A stretch of 64,000 bases of DNA from NCBI GenBank assembly GCA_965153455.1, contig OZ234496.1, positions 1,736,001 through 1,800,000 of the forward strand, written 5' to 3'. Positions 46,100 to 57,866 of this stretch are shown here, piece after piece. The notes under the pieces are model-generated. The model searched no databases. It had not been told where the DNA came from and saw nothing but the letters and a program-made list of their open reading frames with translations. How positions within the stretch are numbered: the first letter of the stretch is position 1; every line of letters begins with the position of its first letter. Source of the stretch: Sphagnum compactum. Lineage: Eukaryota; Bryophyta; Sphagnopsida; Sphagnales. Both the position numbers and the translations under genes were made by a program.

Positions 46100-47500
46100 A
46101 AGGCAATTTTTTTGTATTTCTCACTACCTAGGTTGAAATGTAATGAATTTGTTGATAAAACAATTCCAGAAATATTAAAAGTATGGCAAAAGAAAACCCC
46201 AAAAAAAAATCATCATTCCAATTTTTGGTTCACTTTTCTCCAAAAAGATTCACCAAATTATGAATTCTGGCAAGTTCATAATTTTAAAAAAACACACTGC
46301 TTAGGGTTGGTGGAGGATGCTTACATCCTTTGAAGTGTGAAATGTCACAATCCTCTGAATTTGTTTGTTGGCCTTACCTACCAAGGCAAGCATATTGTGT
46401 TTTAGATTCATTATAGACTATGGTAGCTTAAGGGATTTTGGGCCCCTTGGTAATAATAGGTCTAAACAAAGCCTAAACCTGATACCCATGAAGGTTATCA
46501 AGTGATAACCCAAGGTCCAGTTCTCATATTTTGTATAGGTTTATATTAAAAACCTAAATAGGTGTAAAAGCACTTATCCATTGCCATATAAAAAAAGTTT
46601 GTGTTCGAACCCCAAAGACTCCTTAATGTATTTTTCGTTTTTCCATTGTAAAATGTGTTTTTTTATGTGTTTTTTGCATTATAAAATGTGTGTGTGTGTG
46701 CTTTTTTTAGTGTGGTAAGAAAAGTCAGTTCTGGTGGGTAAGAACCAGATTTGAATTGCGACTGATTTTCATGATTTGGGTCAGAATTGAAATTTATTTT
46801 TTGAATAAGTGAACTTGAAATTTCATTCTCAATTCTATTTATGTGTGGAATTTAATCGGAAGCAAATTAAGATACATAAACAAACAAGGATTTATTTTTT
46901 ATGTATCTCAAGCAACATGGTCAACTGAACTTTTTGGAAAATTTTCAAAAAACAATTGTCACATTTTGAGGAAAAAAGTTATGAAATCATCAAGATTTTG
47001 GGAAGATTTGGGCAAATTTCTAGCTTTTGAAATCGCCATATTTTAGCTAATAAGTTTCTACTGATTCACCCACATGTAATAATAGGATTCCTATATTTTC
47101 TACTTCTCTATTTGTTACGTAGCCAGATTTGGTAAAATCCTCTTGGGACTGATCGCCACTTTTGGACTAACATGAGAAAATTGAAAAAAAAAAAAAAAAA
47201 AAACTGCTTCTGAGTGGCAAATAAATACTGGTTTTTCAAAGCAAAAATTCGGCGATTTTGGGAAAATAAAATTAAATAAATAAATAAAAATCTGTAGAAT
47301 CGTTTCTGTTGACTCTTCTCTTTGTGAGTTATGGGAAAACTTGTACTCTCCTTCCAAGTGCAAGCAGCCCCACCATCGACGCGTTTTGTTTTTGTAATTG
47401 TTTGCTGCTGCCTAAGAAGAAGAAGAAGAAGAAGAATGTTCGGTGTTGAAGAAGCCCTCAATCTGATCAAGAACTAACTTGCACAAGGGAAAGAAAGAAA
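46100..47500. other. Gene-free stretch upstream of the OBERON-like gene
   Basis: No supported gene. A long A-run lies at about 47187-47203 and a GAA microsatellite near 47418-47436. An isolated box-B-like 'gttcgaacccc' near 46605 has no tRNA fold around it. Confidence 0.45.
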
Positions 47501-47504
47501 GAAA

Positions 47505-47511
47505 TATAAAG
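47505..47511 (+). promoter_or_regulatory. Candidate TATA box of the OBERON-like gene
   Basis: TATAAAG, followed by 'cccat', lies 478 bp before the start codon. The DNA between is T/G-rich and then purine-rich, typical of a plant leader. No experimental support. Confidence 0.35.
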
Positions 47512-47840
47512 CCCATATGATTTGGATACCTACGCCATTACTATTCTGGCGCGAGCTAGACTTGATGATGATGTTGTGATCTTCTCCAAGTCAGTTGGCA
47601 AACGCTTTGTTAACAAAATCCTGTGAAAGAACCATTGTGTTGTTGTTGTTGTTATCGTCGTCGCCGTTGTTTTGTTTTTGGTTGTTGTTGAGTAATTCGT
47701 TTGTTGTCGTCGCTCAGAAGAAAAGTCTCTATTCCCGCCTGTTTCCGGTTCTTCTTTGTTTTGTTCTTGGTTGTTTTCCTAGCGGATCTAGTCTTCGCTT
47801 TGGACTTCGATCCTCCAGCTCTTTGGTTTTTGTAATTGTG

Positions 47841-47888
47841 ATGATGGAGGCCGATGGATTGATGTTTGTCAAGGTCTCTTCTTTCTAG
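47841..47888 (+). promoter_or_regulatory. Upstream ORF of 15 codons in the leader
   Basis: ATGATGGAGG... runs to TAG at 47886-47888, encoding MMEADGLMFVKVSSF, and ends 100 bp before the main ATG. If the TATA at 47505 is used and no leader intron removes it, ribosomes would meet this uORF first, which could lower translation of the main protein. The 80 bases after it (about 47906-47985) are almost pure GGA/GAA. Confidence 0.45.
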
Positions 47889-47988
47889 GGTACTGCTGGT
47901 GCCGAAGAGCTAGAAAGGAGGAGGAGGAGGAAGAAGAAGAAGCGCAAGAGAAGGAGGAGGAAGAGGAAGAGGAGAAGGGAGTGGAGCC

Positions 47989-50900
47989 ATGAAGCGACAG
48001 CGACTGCTTCTCCATGGGCAACATGAGTCTCCGACTTCTGCCGCTGCCGTTGAGAGTCGTGGCGAGCAACCAAGGTTCAAGCGCATGGACGATGGGGGGC
48101 ACAGTAGCCGCGGGATCCGTCGGCACAGTGTTGGCGGTGACAGAGACGGTTCGGAGGCAGCGCGAAAGGGGGAGGAGAGGGAGGACGGAGCGGCGACGGC
48201 GATGGGTTCATCAGACAAAGGTATGAAGCACACTTACCACCATCATCACCACCATGATCATCACTCTCGCGCATCTTCTTCCGTCAAGGACGGCCGTGGC
48301 GTGTCCAAGAGTCATCAGTCTTACCTCAACGGTAAGGGCTCTGCTGCTGCTGCTGCTGCTGAGGAGTCCAGGAAGGACCGAGGCAGGGAAGGAGAGGGTT
48401 TGGACTCCGAGTTGTTCGAGTCTCGCTCGCGGAGTTCTATCAGAGAGCAGGAAACTGCGACCAATGGTAATAAAGGGACGTCCAGGAGAGAACAACAGGA
48501 GGTAGCGGACAATGTGAAGGTGGCTTCAGAAAGCAATAGGGAACAGATGGAGAAGGAGAAGGAGCAAAAGGAGAGTAGCAGCAAAGGCAAGGACATGGTG
48601 GCGGAGGTGGAACAGAGTAATGAGCGAGAGGAGGGTGAGATGGAGTCTGATGGGGATGTCAATGCGTCTGTTGCACAGGAGCAGGATCCAGATGGTCCAG
48701 AAAAGATGGTAGCAGCCAATGAGACTACGTCAGAGCAAATAGGTTTCCAAGATGGCAGGGATGGGGTTACCCAAGGAATGGGAGGGACATCCATGCAGGC
48801 TCTGGAGTCAGCAGGCACAGACAAGGATGCACACCCTGACCAAGAAGCTGATTCTCAGGAGCTCATGTTGAAGAGCTCCAACAATGACCGAGTGGTAGAG
48901 GTGGAATTGGATGAGGGGAATGAACAGGCTGCTGGAGACCCAACTGCATGTGCGAATGACAAGATTGAAGCAGCAGCAAGAGATTCCTTGTGTGCCCAAG
49001 GAGGGGAGCCAGAATGTTCTAGGGTTTGTGATGATGAAGAAAGGAAACAAGGTAGAGAGCAAGGACTCACCTTAACAACTGCAGTTGAAGATGACATGAC
49101 ACAACAGGCAAGAAAAGAAGCTAGGGGTAAACTAGTTGTTGAGGCACCAGATGAAAAGGAGCTGTTGGGGGAGAACTTGATGAGGAGGAGGCTTGGGAAG
49201 GAGCGATTGAGGGAAGGAGAGAAAGAAATAGGAAAAGAGAAGGTGGAGGAGAGACAGAGTGAGAAAAAACAGAGGGTGGAGAATGGTGCACTTTTATCTC
49301 TAGCACTGCCTGATACCTCACTGTCCCTTTCCTCCGGTGATCCACATGGTCGCCAGTCTCTTCCACACCGGCATGTGCATTCCCATCCCTCTCAAGCCCC
49401 AACACGCACGCACTCCACTGGCTTCACCAACTCAATCTCCCTTTCCCACTCTCAGCCCTTCCATCACAACCCCAGCTGCTCCCTCACTCAGACCTCTCTT
49501 GACAAAACAGAGCTCTCAAGTGGAAGCCAACAAATCTCTCAAGCCAAGGAGCAAGGTTCTCATGGCAGCTGGCAGATGTCATACGGAAGCAACCATGCAA
49601 ATGAAGGGTTTCTGACAGCTCAAGACAGGCAGAGATCTAAGCCCTTGTACCAGAGGCTTCTTCAGTCAGGAAACAATCCACAAATCCTGCAAGGCTCCCT
49701 GGGTAGTGAACGGTTGCGAAACCAAGGAAGAGGCCGAGTTTCAGAAAGTGTCGACATAAGTCAAGGCAGTCATCAGGTGGCACCAGCTGACAGTGGGCTG
49801 CCAGCTACCCATTCATCAGATGCCAGGCGATCACTGCGACGTGACTTGCAGCACAAGCGCCGTCACAATGATGAAGTCTGGTCCTCCCCATCTCACAGTG
49901 CAAGCTCACGGGAGACCCAGCCCCGTGATTTGCCCACTAATATAGAGAGGGCTCCTTCTCGAGAAAAAGGAGTGTTGGAGAGAGAGGTAGCAGGCTCAGA
50001 GAAACCATTTACAAGTATAAGGGTCCAGGACATAGTGTCAGAGCCAATTCCGTCAATGGCCCGCAAGCTGCAGGAGCTGCCTGACAGTTTCTTGGAGGGG
50101 TTGAAGGAAAGTTTGCGTGACATGCTAAATAGCATAGAGAAACGAGAGGAGTTTGTGTTGCTACAGCAAACTCTTGCAGCTCGCACAGACCTAGTCACCA
50201 ACACCTTGCTGCGAGCACATCGAGTGCAGTTGGAGCTCTTGGTGGCAGTGAAGACAGGCATCCTGGCCTTCTTGCATCCTGACATTCCAATGACCCACTC
50301 AGCTCTAGTCGAAATTTTCTTGCAAACCAAATGCCGCAACTTTGCTTGCCAAAGTCCACTGCCAGCAGATGAATGTGATTGCAAGCTATGTGCACAGAAG
50401 GCTGGCTTCTGCAACTCATGCATGTGTGTGGTGTGCTCAAAATTTGACTTTGATGCCAACACATGCCGTTGGATTGGCTGTGACTTCTGCTTGCACTGGT
50501 GTCACACTGATTGTGGCATCCGTATGGGCTATATTGCTCCTGGCCCCAGCATTTCTGGTGCAGCAGGCACTTCTGAGATGCAGTTCCACTGCATTGCATG
50601 TGAGCATACCAGTGAGCTGTATGGGTTTGTTAAGGATGTGTTTTGTGCTTTTGCTCCACAATGGAAGCGGGATGTGTTGGCTAGTGAACTCGATTGTGTG
50701 AGGCGGATCTTCCGTGACAGCAATGATGCACGTGGGCAGCAATTGTGCAGCAAGGCTGAGGAAATGCTTCTACTGCTGGATGCTCAGTTGGACCCAGCCC
50801 CTGCTTGCAGTGCCATGCTTAATTTTTTCTCTGGTAAGCTCTTTATATTCTATTTTCCTGACTCTGTGTAACCAGCACATCATAGTCTGTGAAACCTTTG

Positions 50901-52732
50901 TAGTGCAGTCAAAGTTGGAGTGGTTGATGGCAAGTCCATGAGATAGTGGAGTTGCTACAAGGGTAAGTGTATGCTAAGAATTTTATTCTAACACCAAGTT
51001 CAAGCCCAACTGGTGGAATGTCTTTCCCTCAACGTTTTTCATATTATGGATTCTAGGGATATAGTGAACCCAAACATTTTTTAATTGATTCTTATGGGTC
51101 AAATACCTGTAGGCCCTGCCAAGGCTGTTGCTGGTTGCTAGCAGATTTGTCAGAGTAACGATAACAACTATTCCATGATGACCTTTAAATCTCTGCTTGA
51201 TTATTTGATGCATCCACAAACATGGGCACATTAGAGGGTTACATGCAGATTAGCTGATGATAAAAATGTCACATTTGGTGACCCTCTATGGAGTCCTCTC
51301 TATGCCTTTTGCTTAGGTGCTTGCACGTATCAGGGTATGCTGCAATAAAGCAAAGCTTACCCTCACAAACTCATAGCAACTTGAATGGGGTTACTATTGA
51401 TCTTTTTATGATTAGATTTCCTTCTTGAATGTTAGGTGAATTTGTGACTGAGGCTTCCTGTTGCTTCTGGAAATAGGACAGAAACACAGGATACATTTTC
51501 TTAAAAAATTGTTTGCCATAATCTTTTAGAAGTTTCTTATATACTTATTCTTTTGGGGCCCAGCTTATGGGATTTTTGGGGTTCATAATACAAAGCAGTA
51601 ATTTTTTGTTGAAAGGTTATTAGAAGATTGCCATTTGGTGCTTGCTTGCTGAAGTTCGGCCATGCATCATGCCTATGTTGTTCAACAAGGTAATTTATTT
51701 ACCATTGGATTCATTAGTGTAGTAACCAAGGTGGGCTATTGAAAGTGTAGGTCCTATATGCATGATGGCTATTCCATGCTAAAGTAGGTTATTCTTTCAA
51801 TTTTTTGGGAATGGACAAATAGCAAGAAAATAAATTGCATTGGATATTGTTTCTTGCTCATGGCATAACCATGGCAAGCAGTTATATATATTGCTTATCT
51901 GCACCCTTTGTTGGGAGCTGATGAAGTTAGTAGAGAGCTATGGCAGCTAGTCACTGCCATTCATGATGGATAGCAGTCTGATACTTTTTATGTTACAATC
52001 TCCAGTTACTGCAGCACTCATTCTTGTCATGTTTGTTTGTGTTTTCCCAGAATTGGCATAACATTGGTTTGGTTACCTTACATGTTTTTGTGGAGTCTTC
52101 TCTCCATATCATTGATATTAGGTGTGCTCCTTTGGATCTGACAGGATTCTCTCTACATTGTGGCAGATGGTGATGTAGGTGGGATTCAAAGTCAGGCACC
52201 TTCTGTCTCAAGAGAAGGTCAAATCCAGCCAGCTCCTGTGTCAGAGGAAGCTGTAAAAACTCCACCAGTTTCAGGAAGGGACAATAAGACCACAAGGGAC
52301 ACACTGGATCGAGCACGTGCAGCATTGCAGACATATGATGCTGAGCTGGAGGAGAAGAGGCAAGAAGCTGCAGAGCTGCAGCAGGAGCGAGAGCACAAGA
52401 AGGGGCAGATAGAAGAGCTGGAAAGCATCGTGCGCATCAAGCAGGCTGAGGCCAAGATGTTTGCAGTTCGTGCTGATGAGGCACGGCGGGAGGCAGAAGG
52501 ACTGCAGCGTATAGTACTTGCAAAGTCAGAGAAGATTGAACAGGAGTATGCATCCAAGCTGACAAAGTTGCACTTTGAAGAGGCAGAAGATCGCTGTCGC
52601 AAGGGCCATGAAGCAGTGCAGGTGCTACATCAGGCTCAGATGGATTTCCACACACTAAAACTACCCCTTCTCTCCGAGCTTCATGACCTCTTGAAGCAGC
52701 TTGAAGCTATGAAACGGAAAAGCTGGAAATAA
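47989..52732 (+). CDS. OBERON/TITANIA-like PHD-finger protein
   Basis: Two coding exons: 47989-50833 and 52167-52732. The intron (1,333 bp, GTAAGC...GGCAG) is phase 1 and joins ...AMLNFFS to DGDVGG. The product is 1,136 aa. The N-terminal two thirds is charged low-complexity sequence with a His run (84-92), an Ala run near 120, Glu/Lys-rich and Ser/His-rich tracts. A helical block (about 690-780, PSMARKLQELPDSFLEGLKE) precedes the Oberon-type PHD finger (C782-C871) with CDCKLCAQKAGFCNSCMCVVC, IGCDFCLHWCHTDC and FHCIACEH. Exon 2 supplies the long C-terminal coiled coil (about 992-1136, DAELEEKRQEAAELQQ ... RIVLAKSEKIEQEYASKLTK). Arabidopsis OBE1/2 and TITANIA (OBE3/4) are nuclear PHD proteins needed for embryo and meristem patterning. 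The length and long disordered N-terminus are nearer TITANIA/OBE4; the exact orthology is inference. Retaining the intron would stop the protein at 960 aa and remove the coiled coil. The start is the first ATG of the open frame. Confidence 0.94.
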
Positions 52733-55700
52733 GATTGCAGATGCAGGTGATTGTGAGCCTTTTGGTAAAGGGGATGTAAGGTCTTTTGTAATTTTCAAAT
52801 TAAGATAAACAAAGGTGACTTGGATTATGCTGGTTAACCCTTGACAGCTATCAGGGCATGACTAGCAGGTATTAAGGGCGGTAGAGATATTCACAAAGAT
52901 GGTTCCCCTTTCTCTATTTATTGAAGGAATTTGGATGGTGAGGAGTAAATACAACTTTGTGTTATGTTTGCAAGTCTTTACTTGTTTGGTAAGTCAAGCC
53001 CTAAAGCTGTGCAAGGCAAGGATGGTAATCATTCTTTTTACACCTGGAAGACATGATGTGTAATGGGACAGGACAGAAGCAATCTCTCTTGAGTGCTAGC
53101 CAACATCATGAATTGAGTCTTCCCTTTCCTTCCAGAAAAGTGATGAAAAATTAAGGGCACAGATTTTATGTACTCATCTACATCAGGACCTGGTGAAGTG
53201 AGCAATGGAGGCTAGTCACAGCTATTAATGATGAAGGTAACCGTAATGTTATGACCACATCCATTCTTGTCTGGTTGATTTTGGCTTGGCTGGAACTGAC
53301 ACAATGTCTAGCTTTAATGTGTTATTATGGAATTTTCTCTGCAATCTTACAGCTTTGTACAATGTGACAGAAGCTTGGAATCCTTTGGCTTTGTAGCAGT
53401 TTTGCTCAAACAAATCTAACTGTCAGGTCTGGAGTTTGTAATTGTGGAATCACTATGGACCTGTCACTACAGCTAAGAATGATGAGTTGTTTGGGTCCTG
53501 ATTCATACATTGTCATCGATCAACCATCTGAATGTAGTCAGATGGTAGACAACATCATCCAGCATATGTATTCCAGCAGCTTGCTCTGCCCTGAGTCATC
53601 ATCTGGTCTACCCAGGAATCAAATGCCGCAACTGCTCTTTGCCTAACTGATCTGTTGCTGTGTTGAAAGTATTTGGGGCTCATGGTTCTGACCAGAATTG
53701 AACATCTCAGATACCTGGTTGCAGACCTGTCTGTCGCTTGAAAAGGACCAAAGCACTGAGCTGGTGTATCACATCAAGTTAAGCAGATGAACGCAGCAGT
53801 CAGCTTCAGTAAGTTACCCTGGCAACATTTGCATCTTTGGAATGAGTCTGTCAAGTTAGGGGGAGCAATCAACTGAGCAATTCCAGCCTGAGATGTCCTT
53901 GTAATGATACTTGTGCATTTTTGGAATGCATTGTCTCCCCCAATTAGGTTACTGTTATCATGGGTGGCGTCTAGCATGTGAGTATGATTTGAAATGAACC
54001 CAAGATGATATGCAAGGTGACCATGAGTCCTGGCCACAAGGCTTCTTTGCTTAATGCTTTCATATATCTAGGAAATACTTCATAAAAATTTGCAGATTGA
54101 AACAAGAACAACAGGTTTTAGGGTCCATCTGGATATCCTTTGGCTGTATACTTTGGTTCAATGTAAAATCTTGTGATGGTTTATTAGATTGTGTGCTCAG
54201 GTGAAAACAAGGTTCTTATAACTTTGGTTTCTAAAACTGCTCAGTCCTGGAAAGGACTTCCAAAATGCATGTGCAGCATGATGGCAGTTTTTTGGAGCTT
54301 CCAAGCTGTGCAGGGGACAGGTACATAGTAAGTACCCTGTGTATTGGAAAATCTGATGACAACAGATTTCTCTCACACTACAGCCCCAATTTAGCAGGAG
54401 AGCTAGAAGATGAGCGACTAATTGTACTGGTATCTGCTGGCACTAACTCCCCCATGATCAGATGTTGGAATTGAGTGATGAGGCGTTTGTAATTCAACCA
54501 TCCACTGTTGTTGCTTGATTGGGAAACAATGCTTGTAAATGTGTACCCTGTTAGAATCATATCATCATCCCTTACAGGGAACTGGTGTGAAGCTCAAGGC
54601 AGGTATACTTAGTACATTGTTGAGTTCCCTGTGGGATGATGAGAGATGTACTGGAAAGAGGCCCTTTCCCAGTTGCAGTTTTGTTGTGACCTTTCACACT
54701 GCACCCAGCTTGTACCAGGGTATGAGCCTCCCAAAAGCAGGGATTTCTCAATTTGGGAGGATCCATCTCCATGCTGTATTTTCAGCCCTTGACTCTGTTT
54801 TTTTCTTACAACCACAATGTGGAGGGGAAAATGGCAGGGATTACAGTGAATTGAATACAATCCAAGTACAAATGCAGATGTGAGATTGATCAGCAACCTT
54901 GTGGAGTAACAAGTGCTTCAAACAATGTGTACCTTCAAATGTCCTCAAGATTTTCCAAGGATTTTGTATCCTCAGCTCTTATATATTGGATCTGCATGTC
55001 CTGCCAAAATGCTATGTTCATTTTCATTTTTTCCATTTAGCTTCTTTCTCTTTGGGTGTGTAAGTAAACCCATTGAGTCAGAACTGGGGCATAGGGACTT
55101 TTCAATATGTGATAGCTCTCCAACATGGCCAGTAAAGAAATATGATGGGCTTTGATTGGCTGGTCACAATGATTGGCCCATGTGGTGGCATTATCTTCAC
55201 TTTACACTATCCAAGATCTCATGGTTAGGGGTGGGGATGGAGAAATAATTTGCACACAGGTAGATGCTCACATATTGGGTGCAGGTGGCTCTACCTCTCC
55301 ATCTAACCTCATAACCAATAACATGCTGTCAAATTGGGCTTCAAATTAGACCCATATCTTGGAAGTGTGCAGATACAATTCTCATCAAGTGATTTGATGG
55401 TGGAATCTTTCCAAGCTACTCGTAATAAATTAATTAGTTTGCCATCATCTTTGTGTTGGGTGATGGCAGAAGTGATCACAATAGGCTCATCCCTGGAAAA
55501 ATGCATTCAAATCTAAGTTCCTCAAGAATTTGGAATTGGATCCAGATTTTTAGTTGAGGAACTAAAAAAAACAATTGATGGGATAATAACTCAGTCCACA
55601 AGTAATGGAATTTTGGTACTGTGTCATCAAACCTCATATCCTTCCTCCCAAATTTTTCTGGAACTCTTACAATTGTGCTATGTAGGTGCAATCACTCAAG

Positions 55701-57250
55701 ATCTTGTATATACACTCAAGGAAAACCATGACAGTAAAAGAACATGACATTTGTAGAAGAAACATACAATCTCTCTCTCTTTTGGTGCAATTCAGATAAA
55801 CCCAAGAATGTCAGATAGTGTTTGTACCCAAGAATCAAATGAGCACAGATTTCAAAACTAATCACAGATCAACACAGAATATAAAAAATTCCCTTGTTGA
55901 ACAGCAATGAGTCAGATTGGCACCTTCATAGCCCTCGTGCAGAGAAGGAGGAAGAGGAGAAGAAGAAGAGGAAGAAAGAGCAACCCATCTCTTCATGAAA
56001 ATCTGACTCTGTGAGGTCAAATTTGTATTTCTCATACTTCACCACGGACAGTCTTTTTCGATCCCAAGTCTAGCTCTCTTCTGAGACCTTACCAACTTTT
56101 GAATTTTTGTCAAGCCAAGAGGGGTGACACATTAGTAGTGCTTTAGTCTTGTCCCAGAGTGGACCCCATGTTTCAGTAGCCACGTGGTGCACACCCCAAT
56201 TCAAAGCCTTCATTGTTTGAGGGTGCAATTCTGAACATCCTTGAGTGCTGCTGATCTTGTGCATTAATTAATATGGGTGGATGTTTCAGGGGTGGGTTTT
56301 GATGCTGCCAAAGAGACTCGTTACTGATATGCTTCACATATTGATGAAGAACTTGATTATGTCAATTTCTTTCTTCCACTGAAATTTAATTAAATTTCAA
56401 TTTCCATGTTGACATGGCAGAATAGGCTGATGGATCCAACAATATTCTATATATATTCCTCTAACAATCTAATTCGCCTATGTTATTACATTATTACCTG
56501 CTTGTCAAAGATGCAATTTGGCTATCTTGCAAGATTTCTTTGTATTCAATATCATCTCTTGTAGTAATGTCACACATCATCATTCCAGTGTTAGACTGCG
56601 AGTTGCTATCTAGAGTTCAATGAGGCCATAAACAGATATGGTGGGCTGTTGTGTGATTGAATCAATGCCCCAACATCAACAAAAACTAACAAAGTCACAT
56701 ACATGAAATCATGCACAACAAAGATGAGACTCCATAGACACCCCTTTAAGACATATATCCCCAAACACGAAAAAGTTAAAAACATGTTCACATTAAACTA
56801 AGTTCCAACAACAATAATGAAAACAGAAAGTTGGTGTTCTGCAATAAAAATACCTAACCACCTCATGATAGAATCACAAGAGGTGAACAAAGTGTTTTTT
56901 GTTTTTTTTTTTCTTTTGAAACTGAACCACTTGAGGCAAGTACCATAAAATCATTTGAGCACTTTCTTTGACAAGAAATCTTTTTACATAACCATGTCAT
57001 GCTATCAGAAATATATTGAGGAAAAAGTGCTCAAACTCTATACCATACTGAAGTACAAAAGGATTGATTTGTACAAAGAAAATTATTCACTTGTGTGCAA
57101 GGATGCTACTACCTCCTAGTACAAACTATTTGAAGAAAGCTTGTGACAGAGTTCTTTCTGTAGTGGCCATTGTTACATTTGGCCAATCTCTACTGTGCTA
57201 GATTGTGAGGAGCCAATTACTTATTCCATGACCATATTATGTTCCTCTGC
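52733..57250. other. OBERON-like gene 3' flank and gene-free stretch
   Basis: The first part should include the 3' UTR; no polyadenylation signal could be fixed. Frames at 53455-53646, 54265-54474 and 54539-54883 have no known motif. Base composition up to about 55.1 kb is closer to the gene than to the AT-rich spacers, so a long or spliced 3' UTR, or a decayed gene, is possible. Confidence 0.4.
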
Positions 57251-57264
57251 AAGCTGAAGAGAGC

Positions 57265-57385
57265 TGTTGCAGTGTCGGGTGGGTATTAGAAATTGCACCA
57301 AACCCTTGTCAGATATAAAGATGGCTTTTTAGAGTTCACAACCATGGTTCTCCAAAAAATTTAAAGAACCAATTCCGATATGTAA
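57265..57385 (+). repeat. Diverged direct repeat, copy 1
   Basis: It starts 'gttgcagtgtcgggtgggta' and includes 'gcaccaaac', 'gttctcc' and 'agaacc'. It aligns with 57751-57866, 486 bp downstream. Between them, 'gattctgattttttttt' recalls the sequence at position 25. Confidence 0.55.
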
Positions 57386-57750
57386 CCGTAGTTTCCACAG
57401 CTTTTGAAAACATGAAATAGCCACACACAAAGCCATCAGGAGTTCCTCCATGAAATCCACTGATTCTTTGAGGTTTTCGAAATAACTGGAACCAACAGTT
57501 CTCTGATTCTGATTTTTTTTTCAAACTTTGAAAACAGAATGCACAGTCTTCTGATTATGAAATACTCAAGGAAACCAGAACCAGTGATTATCAACAAATC
57601 AAATACATACGCACCCGTAGCTGGTCTAAACCTTGAATCAATCCAGTTGTTCAACATCTACAATTATTGGGTTCCCTTATTTCAAGCCGGCTGATGGGTG
57701 CAGCAGAATGCAATCGAAGGAAAATTTATACCTATGCAATCCATGTGTTT

Positions 57751-57866
57751 GTTGCAGTGTTGTGTGGGTATCAGAAATGGCACCAAACAACTACCAGTTA
57801 TCAGAGCAGTTCTTTAATCTCAAAACCAGTGTTCTCCGAGAATCAGAGAACCGTTTCTGATTTATG
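57751..57866 (+). repeat. Diverged direct repeat, copy 2
   Basis: It starts 'gttgcagtgttgtgtgggta' and then 'gcaccaaac', 'gttctccgag' and 'agaaccg', in the same order as at 57265. A miniature LTR arrangement is possible, but no primer-binding site was seen. Confidence 0.55.

Noticed and set aside
46530-46625. tRNA or tRNA-derived SINE
   Set aside because: Only a box-B-like 'gttcgaacccc' is present. No box A at proper spacing and no cloverleaf could be found.
47595-47888. Separate 97-codon gene upstream of the OBERON-like gene
   Set aside because: The frame begins at a TTG, not ATG, and is Leu/Ser/Phe-rich from the T-rich leader. Only the short ATG uORF at 47841 is credible.
48321-48824. 167-codon Ser/Leu-rich minus-strand frame
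   Set aside because: It is antisense of the Glu/Lys/Ser-rich low-complexity region of the OBERON-like exon.
49893-50462. 189-codon minus-strand frame opposite the OBERON-like exon
   Set aside because: It is antisense to strongly conserved PHD coding sequence; the Cys/Ser-rich translation is what antisense of such a domain gives.
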